Assembly: GCA_002423325.1 (NCBI GenBank)
Contig: DIVQ01000131.1
Span: forward strand, 14,317 to 37,075
Length of the DNA: 22,759 nucleotides
Origin: Anaerolineales bacterium UBA6128
GTDB lineage: Bacteria; Chloroflexota; Anaerolineae; UBA1429
Direction of reading: 5' to 3'
Part shown: positions 6,083 to 13,942 of the stretch, piece by piece
How the letters are laid out: every line of letters starts with the position of its first letter
How positions within the stretch are numbered: the stretch's first letter is position 1
Position numbers and translations under genes: made by a program
The notes under the pieces: model-generated
Databases searched by the model: none
What the model saw: only the letters and a program-made list of their open reading frames with translations
What the model was told of the DNA's origin: nothing

Positions 6083-7597
6083 ATGAGCTCGAATCCACTC
6101 AAGCTGACCGACACGATCCTGCGCGATGCCCATCAGTCGCTGCTCGCGACGCGTATGTGCACCGGCGACATGCTGCCGATCGCTGACCGTTTGGAGGCGG
6201 TTGGCTTTCATTCGCTGGAGATGTGGGGTGGCGCGACCTTTGACTCGGCCATGCGCTTTCTCAAGGAGGATCCCTGGGAGCGCATCACCGCCCTCCGCAA
6301 AAAGATGCCCACTACCAAGTTTCAGATGCTGCTCCGCGGGCAGAACGTGGTCGGGTACAAGCACTATCCCGATGACATCGTCGAAAAGTTTGTCGAGTTG
6401 TCGGTCAAGAACGGCATCGACATCTTTCGCATCTTTGACGCGCTGAATGACATCCGCAATATGGAGTGGGCCATCGCCTGCGTCAAAAAGTACGGCGGCC
6501 ACGTCCAAGCGGCCTTCAGCTATACCATCAGCCCGGTGCACAGCATCGACGCCTTTATCAAGCTCTCGCAAGAGCTCAAGGCGATCGGCGCCGACTCGAT
6601 CTGCATCAAAGACATGGCGGCCCTGTGCACGCCTTACGTGGCGCACGATCTCGTCAGCCGGCTCAAGCAAGAGGTTGGCCTGCCCGTCCAGTTTCATACC
6701 CACAACACCTCCGGCTTTGCCATGGCCACCATCATCAAGGCCATTGAGGCGGGCGTCGACATCGTAGACACCGCCATCTCCTCGATCGCAGACGGCCCCG
6801 CGCAGCCCCCGACCGAGTCGGTGGTCGCTATGCTCAAAGACACCGAACGCGATACGGGCTACGATCTGCCGCTGCTGGCCGACATCGCCGACTATTTCAA
6901 GCAAGTCCGCATCAAGCATCTCAGCAAGTTCGAGATGGGTATGCGAACGGCCGACGTCCGCGTGTTGCTGTACCAGATCCCGGGCGGAATGCTCTCAAAC
7001 CTGGTCACCCAGTTGCGCCAGCAGGGGGCCGAACACCGCTTTCCCGAGGTGCTCCTCGAAATCCCGCGTGTGCGCGAAGACATGGGCTTCCCGCCCCTCG
7101 TCACCCCTACCAGCCAGATCGTGGGCACGCAAGCCGTCGTCAATGTGCTGACCGGTCAGCGCTACAAGATCATCTCGCAAGAGGTCAAAGAGTACTGCCG
7201 CGGCATGTACGGGCGTCCGCCCGCGCCCCTCAATCCCGAGCTGGTCAAACTGGCCATCGGCGATGAGGAGCCGATTGCCGGCCGCCCGGCAGACCTCCTC
7301 GAGCCCGGCTATGAAAAGGCCAAGGCCGAGATCGGCTCGTTGGCGCACAGCGAGGAAGACGTCATCTCGTATGCCATGTACCCCACACAAGCGCGCGACT
7401 TTTTCACGCTGCGCGAGGCCGGTCAGACACGGCCCATCGAGCTGCCGCGTATTCCTGCAGACAAGCCTGCGACCGAAGCCAAGGCGCCAGCGGCCGCCGC
7501 ACCGGCCGCACCCGCCGCACCGCAAGCCGCGACGCCCGCGCAGCCCGCGTCGAGCGCATCGTCCGCATGGAAGATGTCGGGGCGCACCGAAAGGTAG
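6083..7597 (+). CDS. oadA: Oxo-acid carboxyltransferase, OadA / transcarboxylase 5S type, no biotin domain
   Basis: The 504-residue protein has the HMGL-like TIM barrel with LTDTILRDAHQSLLATRM at its start. Metal ligands fit Asp15, His205 and His207 (FHTHNTSG), with Lys176 (CIKDMAAL) as the likely carbamylated lysine. Family members exchange carboxyl groups between biotin and pyruvate/oxaloacetate. The barrel is followed by the PYC/OAD helical domain to about residue 450. Typical OadA proteins then carry a Pro/Ala linker and a biotinyl domain; here the Ala/Pro linker (about 460-495) is present but the protein ends at SSAWKMSGRTER, with biotin supplied by gcdC. Length and layout match the 5S subunit of Propionibacterium transcarboxylase. 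AAGGA lies 7 bases before the ATG. Confidence 0.92.
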   Translation: MSSNPLKLTDTILRDAHQSLLATRMCTGDMLPIADRLEAVGFHSLEMWGGATFDSAMRFLKEDPWERITALRKKMPTTKFQMLLRGQNVVGYKHYPDDIVEKFVELSVKNGIDIFRIFDALNDIRNMEWAIACVKKYGGHVQAAFSYTISPVHSIDAFIKLSQELKAIGADSICIKDMAALCTPYVAHDLVSRLKQEVGLPVQFHTHNTSGFAMATIIKAIEAGVDIVDTAISSIADGPAQPPTESVVAMLKDTERDTGYDLPLLADIADYFKQVRIKHLSKFEMGMRTADVRVLLYQIPGGMLSNLVTQLRQQGAEHRFPEVLLEIPRVREDMGFPPLVTPTSQIVGTQAVVNVLTGQRYKIISQEVKEYCRGMYGRPPAPLNPELVKLAIGDEEPIAGRPADLLEPGYEKAKAEIGSLAHSEEDVISYAMYPTQARDFFTLREAGQTRPIELPRIPADKPATEAKAPAAAAPAAPAAPQAATPAQPASSASSAWKMSGRTER

Positions 7598-7642
7598 CCC
7601 TGCGCTTCGTCATACCGTCACACACGGAGAGGTGAGCAAGCG

Positions 7643-8002
7643 ATGATCGAAAACCTGAACGTGGGCCTTCAGGTCACAGGCCTGGGCATGGCGCTTGTGT
7701 TCCTGACGCTCTTTATCTGCATGCTGGTTATCATCCTGCTGAACCGCCTGTTTCAGGCGCAATCAGCAGCCCCTGAGGCCACGCGCGCACCTGCGCTTGC
7801 CGCAGTGCCAGCGGCGCCCGTCGTCACGGGTGAAGAGGCAGCCGCAATCGCCGTAGCGATTGCATTGCAGCAAAGAAAAGCCAAACCGGAGGCTCCGAGC
7901 ATCGTGTCCAGGCCGACTGGCGAAGAGATCGTCGGCGGCGTCATGATCGTCAAACCCATTGTGCCCGCCCCCTGGAGTGGTGCGGCACGCAAAGACAATT
8001 AG
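7643..8002 (+). CDS. oadG: OadG / MmdD-type small membrane subunit of the sodium-pumping decarboxylase
   Basis: The 119-residue protein has one clear membrane helix at about residues 10-34 (VTGLGMALVFLTLFICMLVIILL), then an Ala/Pro/Val-rich linker and a short C-terminal segment. This is the layout of the gamma/delta subunit that anchors the carboxyltransferase to the beta channel subunit. The segment with EAAAIAVAIALQ around residues 74-85 is also common in this family. GAGAGGTGAG lies upstream of the ATG. The stop codon touches the G-rich ribosome site of gcdC. The position between oadA and gcdC fits a single operon. Confidence 0.85.
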   Translation: MIENLNVGLQVTGLGMALVFLTLFICMLVIILLNRLFQAQSAAPEATRAPALAAVPAAPVVTGEEAAAIAVAIALQQRKAKPEAPSIVSRPTGEEIVGGVMIVKPIVPAPWSGAARKDN

Positions 8003-8014
8003 GGGGGAAACAGG

Positions 8015-8449
8015 GTGAGCATCTACGAGATTACCATCAACGGAAACAAGTACATCGTCGAGTTGGGTGATATGGCCGCCTCGCCTGTTGAGGTGGTCGT
8101 GAACGGCGAGCGCAAGACGGTCGCCTTTGCCGATGCCGCTGCAGCGCCGGCGGCAGTGCCGGCCGCGGCTGCGGCTCCGGCACCCCAGCCAGCTGCGCCT
8201 GCCGACAAGCCAGCCACCCGCGCAGCCGGGGGCGAGGGCCAGCCCGTGAAGGCGCCCATGCCTGGCAAGGTGCTCTCCGTTGCCGTGCAGGTCGGCGCCC
8301 AGGTCAAAGAAGGCGACACGCTGCTGACCTTTGAGGCCATGAAGATGGAGATGCCGCTCAGCTCCACCCTCACTGGCACCGTCACGGCGGTCAATGTCGC
8401 TGTGGGCGACACCGTGGCCTACGACGACACGCTGCTGTTCATTGGATAG
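8015..8449 (+). CDS. gcdC: Biotin carboxyl carrier protein (GcdC / transcarboxylase 1.3S type)
   Basis: The 144-residue protein has an N-terminal beta segment (MSIYEITINGNKYIVELGD), an Ala/Pro linker at about 40-70, and a C-terminal biotinyl domain at about 76-144. EAMKMEM marks the biotin site at Lys110, and PMPGKVLSV is the usual first strand. It should carry the carboxyl group between the carboxyltransferases (mmdA and oadA products) and the membrane pump. The start is GTG at 8015 with AGGGGGG seven bases upstream, beginning in the stop codon of oadG. As the only biotinyl protein encoded here, it probably serves both carboxyltransferases. Confidence 0.93.
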   Translation: MSIYEITINGNKYIVELGDMAASPVEVVVNGERKTVAFADAAAAPAAVPAAAAAPAPQPAAPADKPATRAAGGEGQPVKAPMPGKVLSVAVQVGAQVKEGDTLLTFEAMKMEMPLSSTLTGTVTAVNVAVGDTVAYDDTLLFIG

Positions 8450-8460
8450 GGGGACGAACC

Positions 8461-9579
8461 GTGAACGTTAATGGACTACAGGACCTGCTCGTAGGGTTCA
8501 CGAACCTGACCCTCGGCAACGTAGCCATGATGATCGTAGGCGGCGTCCTCATCTGGCTCGCTATCAACAAGGAATACGAACCGCTCTTGCTGCTCCCCAT
8601 CGGGTTGGGCTGCATCCTGGCCAACCTTCCCGCCACCGGGATGCTGGACGCGGGCGGCCTGCTCAAAGTACTGTATGACGCCGGTATTGAGAATGAGCTC
8701 TTCCCGAGCCTCGTCTTTATCGGCATCGGTGCAATGACCGACTTTGGGCCGTTGCTTGAGAACCCCAAGTACATGCTCTTTGGGGCGGCCGCGCAGCTCG
8801 GCATCTTTGGGGCCATGCTGCTCGCCATCCTTTTGGGCTTTGACGTCTACTCTGCGGCCTCTATCGGCATCATCGGTGCGGCCGACGGTCCCACGTCGAT
8901 CTTTGTCGCTTCCGAGCTGGCGCCCGAACTTGTGGGCACTATCACCGTGGTGGCCTATTCCTACATGTCGCTCGTGCCCATCATCCAGCCGCCCGTGATG
9001 CGGCTGCTGACGACGCGCAAAGAGCGCGCTATCCGCATGCCCTATACCACCAAGAATATCTCGCGAACCACGCGCATCCTGTTCCCGATCGCCGTCACGC
9101 TGGTCTGCGGCCTGATCGCCCCCAAGGCGACTCCGCTGATCGGCATGCTGATGTTTGGCAACCTGGCGCGCGAGGCCGGCGTGGTTGAGCGCATCAACAA
9201 GGCCGCCCAGAACGAGATCGCGAACATCGTCACGACCTTCCTCGGCATCACCATCGGCTCAACGATGGTCGCCGAGACGTTTCTCACCGTGGACACGCTC
9301 AAGATCCTGGCCATCGGCCTGGTGGCTTTTGTCGTCGACACAGCGGCGGGCGTCCTGTTCGGCAAGCTCGCCAACGCGCTTTCGGGCGGCAAGATCAACC
9401 CGCTCCTCGGCGGCTGCGGTATCTCTGCCTTTCCCATGTCCGCGCGCATCGTGCAAAAGATCGCTCGCGACGAGGATCCCGGCAACTTTTTGCTGATGCA
9501 CGCCATGGCCTCCAACACGGCCGGCCAGATCGCCTCCGTTATGGCGGGCGGCGTGGTGCTGGCGTTGCTCGCGCACTGA
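8461..9579 (+). CDS. oadB: Sodium-translocating decarboxylase beta subunit (OadB/MmdB/GcdB)
   Basis: The 372-residue integral membrane protein decarboxylates carboxybiotin and couples this to sodium export. It is hydrophobic throughout, with roughly nine or more membrane segments. The family signature GAADGPTSIF (139-148) includes Asp142, equivalent to the essential Asp203 of Klebsiella OadB. The C-terminal HAMASNTAGQIASV (347-360) is the second conserved region with the functional Asn. The start is GTG at 8461 preceded by AGGGGGACGA right after the gcdC stop. It is the last gene of the operon; a hairpin terminator follows 13 bases after the stop codon. The beta subunit is the strongest evidence that the cluster is a sodium pump. 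Confidence 0.96.
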   Translation: MNVNGLQDLLVGFTNLTLGNVAMMIVGGVLIWLAINKEYEPLLLLPIGLGCILANLPATGMLDAGGLLKVLYDAGIENELFPSLVFIGIGAMTDFGPLLENPKYMLFGAAAQLGIFGAMLLAILLGFDVYSAASIGIIGAADGPTSIFVASELAPELVGTITVVAYSYMSLVPIIQPPVMRLLTTRKERAIRMPYTTKNISRTTRILFPIAVTLVCGLIAPKATPLIGMLMFGNLAREAGVVERINKAAQNEIANIVTTFLGITIGSTMVAETFLTVDTLKILAIGLVAFVVDTAAGVLFGKLANALSGGKINPLLGGCGISAFPMSARIVQKIARDEDPGNFLLMHAMASNTAGQIASVMAGGVVLALLAH

Positions 9580-9591
9580 CCCTGTATGCAC

Positions 9592-9628
9592 ACACACGGG
9601 CGCGACCATGGTCGCGCCCGTGTGTTTT
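9592..9628 (+). terminator. Rho-independent terminator after oadB
   Basis: A perfect 32-base palindrome (9593-9624), extended by one further A-T pair (9592/9625), is followed by a short T run at 9625-9628. On the plus strand this is a GC-rich hairpin plus T-tract, ending the pump operon. On the minus strand no T-tract follows, so it would be a weaker terminator for the converging glmS, although the stem could still form. Confidence 0.8.
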
Positions 9629-9650
9629 CCTTGCGGCTCTAGGGCCCGCT

Positions 9651-11495
9651 TCACTCGACGGTAACGCTCTTGGCCAGATTGCGCGGCTGGTCGACATCGC
9701 AGCCCCGGCGCAACGCGATATGATAGGCCAGCAGTTGCAGCGGGATACTGACCATGATCGGCGCCAGATGCGCCGAGCAGTGCGGCACCCACAGGACATC
9801 GCTGGCCTTGTCAGCCACCTGGTCATCGCCTTCCTCTGCCACCGCAATCACCCTGCCCCCGCGCGCCACCACCTGCTCGATGTTGCTAAGCATCTTGTCT
9901 CGCACGCGGTCGCGCGTGCAGATCGCCACCACGGGCAACTTGTCATCGATCAGCGCGATCGGCCCATGTTTCATCTCTCCTGCGGGGTAACCTTCGGCGT
10001 GGATGTACGAGATCTCTTTCAGCTTGAGCGCGCCCTCCAACGCGGCGGGATAGTTGATGCCGCGCCCCAGGTACAGCACGTCCTGGCTGCTGCTGTAGCG
10101 CTCGGCGATACCCGCAAAGTCATTCCCGCCCGCCAGCATGCCTCCAACCAGGTTGGGCAACTCACTCGCAGCCTGCAACAATGCCCGGCGGCGTGGCTCG
10201 TCGAGCGCACCGCGCACTTGCCCCAGGTATATGGCCAGCAGGTAGGCGACCACCACCTGCGAGGTGAAGGCCTTGGTGGAGGCCACGCCGATCTCGGGAC
10301 CCGCGTTCAGGTACACGACGCCATCAGCCAAGCGCGCCGCCTGACTGCCCACCGCGTTGACCAGCGCCACCGACTGCATGCCGCGGTCGAGGGCCGTCTG
10401 CATCGCACCCAGCGTGTCGGCAGTCTCGCCCGACTGCGTGATGACCAGCACCACGCTGCCGGGCGCCAACAAAGGCTCTCGGTAGCGGAACTCGGAGCCA
10501 TAGTCCACTTCGACGGGGATGCGCGCGAGGTCCTCGATAAGGTACTTGGCTATCAGGCACGCGTGCCAGGCGGTGCCGCAGCCCACCGCGTGCAGCCTGC
10601 GCAGGTGCGGCCAGACGGGACGCAACGGATCGAGGTCCGGCAGAACCACCGTGCCGCGGTCGAGGTCGACACGACCGGCGACCGCGTCGGCCAGCGAACG
10701 CGGCTGCTCCATGATCTCTTTGAGCATAAAGTGCTTATAGCCGCCCTTGGCCGCCATCAGCGGGTTCCAACTCAGAGTCGTGGGCGATTTGGTCACGATC
10801 CGACTCTCCATGTCAAAGCACTCGACTCCGGTCGCAGTGACCATGGCAAGTTCGCGGTCACCCAGAAAGATCACGCGCTGCGTGTACTCGAGGATCGCGG
10901 TGGCGTCCGAGGCCACCAGCATCTCGCCGTCGCCTAACCCGACCACCAACCCCCCAGCGTTGCCCGCGCGCGCCGCCACCAAGCGGTCCGGCTCGAGAGC
11001 GCTGAGCACGATGATCACGTTCGAGCCCTCGATCTGCCGCAGCGCCGCGCGCACCGCCTCCAGCAGAGGCACCGCGCCTTGCTGGTAGTGGCGCGAGATC
11101 AGCAGGGCGATGACTTCGCTATCGGTCTGCGACGCGAAAACGCAGCCTTCGGCCAGTAGCCCGGCCTTCAGCGCCACATAGTTCTCTACGATGCCGTTGT
11201 GAATCAGAGCCAGCATGCCGTCGGCGTCGGTGTGCGGGTGGGCGTTGCTCTCACTCACGCAGCCGTGGGTCGCCCAGCGCGTGTGCCCGATGCCGATCTG
11301 GCCGCTCAGCGGCGCATCGCGCAGCGCCTCCTGCAGGTTGCGGAGTTTCCCCACACTGCGGCAGCGCCTGATTCCCTCCGGGCCCAAGACCGCCAATCCC
11401 GCCGAGTCATAGCCGCGGTACTCCAAGTGCGCCAGGCCTTCGAGCAATACCCCGGCGGCCTGACGCGGCCCTACATAGCCTACAATGCCACACAT
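9651..11495 (-). CDS. glmS: Glutamine--fructose-6-phosphate aminotransferase (isomerizing)
   Basis: The 614-residue enzyme makes glucosamine-6-phosphate from fructose-6-phosphate and glutamine, the first step to UDP-GlcNAc for peptidoglycan. The N-terminus MCGIVGYVG puts the catalytic Cys next to the start Met, as required. The glutaminase domain (about 1-220) contains GIGHTRWATHG and LIHNGIVENY. Two SIS sugar-isomerase domains follow, with the first showing GSVVLVITQSGETADT, and the protein ends in the usual AKSVTVE. The start is ATG 11495 with AAGGAG five bases upstream; longer in-frame starts would block the Cys1 nucleophile. It is separated from the upstream gene by a hairpin-rich gap, so it may have its own promoter or a regulated leader. 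No glmS ribozyme core was recognised. Confidence 0.97.
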   Translation of the reverse strand: MCGIVGYVGPRQAAGVLLEGLAHLEYRGYDSAGLAVLGPEGIRRCRSVGKLRNLQEALRDAPLSGQIGIGHTRWATHGCVSESNAHPHTDADGMLALIHNGIVENYVALKAGLLAEGCVFASQTDSEVIALLISRHYQQGAVPLLEAVRAALRQIEGSNVIIVLSALEPDRLVAARAGNAGGLVVGLGDGEMLVASDATAILEYTQRVIFLGDRELAMVTATGVECFDMESRIVTKSPTTLSWNPLMAAKGGYKHFMLKEIMEQPRSLADAVAGRVDLDRGTVVLPDLDPLRPVWPHLRRLHAVGCGTAWHACLIAKYLIEDLARIPVEVDYGSEFRYREPLLAPGSVVLVITQSGETADTLGAMQTALDRGMQSVALVNAVGSQAARLADGVVYLNAGPEIGVASTKAFTSQVVVAYLLAIYLGQVRGALDEPRRRALLQAASELPNLVGGMLAGGNDFAGIAERYSSSQDVLYLGRGINYPAALEGALKLKEISYIHAEGYPAGEMKHGPIALIDDKLPVVAICTRDRVRDKMLSNIEQVVARGGRVIAVAEEGDDQVADKASDVLWVPHCSAHLAPIMVSIPLQLLAYHIALRRGCDVDQPRNLAKSVTVE

Positions 11496-11818
11496 TGGAT
11501 CTCCTTCCGGCGCAGCCGCATGCTCGGACGCCCCAACGCGCCTGCGTGCGGATGGCCCATTTCCGAGATGTGACTGGCGAGAGTGAAGGGGAGGTGAGAG
11601 TGGGGATCCCAGTAGGCTTCCGCTGATCAGCGGCACGTTGCCGTTCGATTTTCCCCGTTCGCGCCCAGCGGCGCGGATAGGACCGGGTTAGCCCCGCCTC
11701 GCGGCGGGGAACCTACGCCTCGTCAACTGCCCCCGCGGGGCAGTCCATGCGCTTGCTCCCTTTCGATTCGGTCGGCTCGCCCGCCGACTCTGGCCAAGGC
11801 AGGAGAGGTCAGCCTGCC
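11496..11818 (-). other. Hairpin-rich intergenic region / possible glmS leader
   Basis: This 323-base gap holds no credible gene. It has a run of inverted repeats: 11620-11633 (CCGCT/AGCGG around GATC), 11661-11674 (GCGCC/GGCGC), 11692-11709 (7-bp CCCCGCC/GGCGGGG), 11726-11744 (8-bp ACTGCCCC/GGGGCAGT, 3-base loop), 11771-11788 (GTCGGC/GCCGAC) and 11796-11820 (8-bp AAGGCAGG/CCTGCCTT, touching the stop of the upstream gene). On the minus strand the 11692-11709 loop is GCGA, a GNRA tetraloop, which favours an RNA read toward glmS. No stem is followed by a T-tract, so none is a standard terminator. I see no convincing -10/-35 for glmS here. It could be a structured 5' leader, a set of repeat elements, or chance in GC-rich DNA. 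Confidence 0.45.
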
Positions 11819-13210
11819 TTACCTGCGCCTGGTCGGATTGCCCGCCAGGGACTGTGCCCGGCGGCGTCTGCCTCCTTTCGCCAGCAACGAACTGGCAACG
11901 TCGCTCATCACGCCCGCCAAGCTGACGGCGACGCCCCACTGCGCCGCCAAGTCCTCCAGGCGGAGTTCATCCAGCGTGACGCGATGTGCATCGTCCTCGC
12001 CCGGCGCAAACATCACGTCGGGCAGAAACACCCTCTCACCCAGATCACGACCACGCAGCGCAGCCACGACGTCCGCGCCGGTCAGCAGCCCCGACACCGT
12101 CACGTTCGCACCAAAAAAAACGTTCTCCACGGGCACTGCCTGCAGATCAACGCCGGCAAGCGCGCCCAGTTCGGTCGCCATCGGCGCAAGCACGGGAGCG
12201 ATGAGCGTCCCGCACACGAGCGTAGCGCGTCGGTCCTGGCTCCGCCCATGCTTGCGCCTGGCCCAGCCGCTCTCCAAATCAGCGCGCAGCGCCGTCCAAT
12301 CGTCGAGCAACTCGCGCACCAGTCCCACGCCGTTCTCGCGCTGTGCGTCATCATCGTAGAACTCTGCGTCGGGCACCGGCACGCCAGCCAGAAGGTACAT
12401 CTCATCGGATGGGAACACCCAGGTGCGCCCGGCACGATGCCGGAGGGGCGCGCCACACTCGTCTACCAGCGTCAGGATCTCGCGCGCCTCTTCGGGCGTC
12501 AGTACGCGCAGGCCCCCACGGTGATAGCGCGTCAGCCCCACGGGCACAATCGCCAGGCTGCATACCGTGGGCCACAGCCCCGCGAGGTCGGCGATGCTCC
12601 GTTGCAATGCCTCTCCGTCGTTCCAGCCAGGCACGACCACGATCTGCGCGTTCACCTCGATGCCCAGGTCACCAAGCCGACGCAGTTGCGCCAGAACGTC
12701 AGGTGCCTCGGCGTTGCCCAACATGCGCCGGCGCAGTGCCGTGTCCGTGGCATGCACCGAGACGTAGAGCGGGCTCAGGCGTTGCTCGCCGATACGCTTC
12801 CAGTCGGCCTCGTTGAGGTTGGTCAGGGTGATATAGTTGCCAGTGAGGAAGGAGAGGCGGTAGTCATCGTCGCGCAGACAGAGCGTCCGACGCATCCCAC
12901 GAGGCATCTGCCGCACAAAACAGAAAGGACACTGATTGCTGCACTCGCGCAGCGCATCAAAGAGGGGCGAGCAGAACTCCAGACCCAGATCCTCGTCGAG
13001 ATCCCGCTCTATGGCGATGCTATGCAGCTCACCTGCACGCTCGACAACCAGATCGAGGCGCTCATCGCTCGTATAGAACTGATAGTCTACGACATCGTGC
13101 AGCCGATGACCGTTGACCGACGCCAGCACGTCGCCCGGCTCGATCCCAACCTCGGCGCCGATGCCCTCGGGCCGCACAACTGACACGACACCGCCCATCG
13201 ACGCGGGCAT
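11819..13210 (-). CDS. DUF512 protein: PDZ plus radical SAM (TIGR03279-like)
   Basis: The 463-residue protein starts with a PDZ-like domain (about 1-65, with IEPGDVLASVNG), then a radical SAM-type region with Cys90, Cys94 and Cys97 (ECSNQCPFCF), followed by MRRTLCLRDDDYRLSFLTGNY. The DUF512 domain forms the C-terminal part. Family proteins are predicted iron-sulfur/SAM enzymes of unknown function; they are often found near the ribosome-assembly GTPase Der, which is absent from this window. The ATG directly follows the TAG of cmk with no gap, so the two are co-transcribed. The C-terminus is unusually basic (GGRRRRAQSLAGNPTRRR). A long open frame on the opposite strand is a GC-composition shadow. 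Confidence 0.88.
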   Translation of the reverse strand: MPASMGGVVSVVRPEGIGAEVGIEPGDVLASVNGHRLHDVVDYQFYTSDERLDLVVERAGELHSIAIERDLDEDLGLEFCSPLFDALRECSNQCPFCFVRQMPRGMRRTLCLRDDDYRLSFLTGNYITLTNLNEADWKRIGEQRLSPLYVSVHATDTALRRRMLGNAEAPDVLAQLRRLGDLGIEVNAQIVVVPGWNDGEALQRSIADLAGLWPTVCSLAIVPVGLTRYHRGGLRVLTPEEAREILTLVDECGAPLRHRAGRTWVFPSDEMYLLAGVPVPDAEFYDDDAQRENGVGLVRELLDDWTALRADLESGWARRKHGRSQDRRATLVCGTLIAPVLAPMATELGALAGVDLQAVPVENVFFGANVTVSGLLTGADVVAALRGRDLGERVFLPDVMFAPGEDDAHRVTLDELRLEDLAAQWGVAVSLAGVMSDVASSLLAKGGRRRRAQSLAGNPTRRR

Positions 13211-13939
13211 CTAGCGCCTCGTTCGACAGGCACGCTTGCGGCCGCGAGCGCGCCCGCGGCCCCCGGACTCCCCGATCAGCTCCACGATACGCGCAACGAC
13301 TTCATCCACGGTCATGTGTGTGCTGTCGATGACGGTGGCGCCCTCCGCAACGCTGAGCGGCGCCTCCTGCCGGGTGCTGTCGATGTAGTCGCGTCGCTGC
13401 AGATCGGCCAGCACCTCCTCATATTCGGACGCAAGCCCACGCGACACATTCTCAAGATGCCGCCGGCGCGCGCGTTCCTCCACAGTTGCGTCCAGGTAGA
13501 TCTTGACCTCGGCCTTGGGCAACACCACCGTGCCGATGTCGCGCCCCACGACGATGACACCGCCGCCATCCGCAATGCGCCGCTGTTGCTCGGTCAGCGC
13601 AAGCCGCACGCCCCGGTAAGCAGAGACCGGCGAAACCTGGCGGTTGACCTCAGCCTCGCGTATCTGCCAGGTGATGTCCACGCCATCGGCCAGTACATCG
13701 TATTGGCGACCATCCTGGGCGCTGGCCGCCTTGACCTCGATCAGCAGGCTCTCGGCAAGTCGCGAGATCGCCGCCTCGTCGTTGATGGGCACCCCACGCT
13801 CCAGGGCCGCCCACGTCACGGCGCGGTACATCACCCCCGTGTCGAGATACAGGTAGCCCAACCGCGCCGCCAATGCGGCCGCCACGGTGCTCTTGCCCGA
13901 GGCCGCCGGTCCGTCGATTGCGATAGTGAGTTGGCCCAC
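13211..13939 (-). CDS. cmk: Cytidylate kinase
   Basis: The 242-residue enzyme phosphorylates CMP and dCMP with ATP. The P-loop GPAASGKST is at residues 10-18 in the expected TIAIDGPAASGKST context, followed by YLDTGVMYRA. GRDIGTVVLPKAEVKIYLDA and the RRRDYIDSTR-like block (LQRRDYIDSTR) are family marks for CMP and base contacts. The start is GTG at 13939, three bases after the mannosidase stop, with AGGTAGGG upstream. The enzyme body ends near residue 223; the last about 20 residues form an Arg-rich tail (RGRARGRKRACRTRR) not usual for Cmk. It links pyrimidine nucleotide supply to the pseudouridine synthase and DUF512 genes in the same operon. Confidence 0.95.
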   Translation of the reverse strand: MGQLTIAIDGPAASGKSTVAAALAARLGYLYLDTGVMYRAVTWAALERGVPINDEAAISRLAESLLIEVKAASAQDGRQYDVLADGVDITWQIREAEVNRQVSPVSAYRGVRLALTEQQRRIADGGGVIVVGRDIGTVVLPKAEVKIYLDATVEERARRRHLENVSRGLASEYEEVLADLQRRDYIDSTRQEAPLSVAEGATVIDSTHMTVDEVVARIVELIGESGGRGRARGRKRACRTRR

Positions 13940-13942
13940 GGT

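Noticed and set aside
5933..6919. Minus-strand open frame opposite mmdA and oadA
   Set aside because: It spans the junction of two well-supported genes on the other strand and shows no recognisable domain.
9720..10937. Plus-strand open frame opposite glmS
   Set aside because: glmS on the minus strand is unambiguous; this frame is rich in His/Gln/Arg and matches nothing.
11496..11636. N-terminal extension of glmS
   Set aside because: GlmS needs Cys directly after the start Met; ATG 11495 provides this and has AAGGAG at the right distance.
11496..11818. glmS ribozyme or T-box leader
   Set aside because: I could not find the conserved core elements of either; only generic hairpins are visible.
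11747..13183. Long plus-strand open frame opposite the DUF512 gene
   Set aside because: Composition is typical of an antisense shadow, and the opposite strand encodes a complete PDZ/radical SAM protein.
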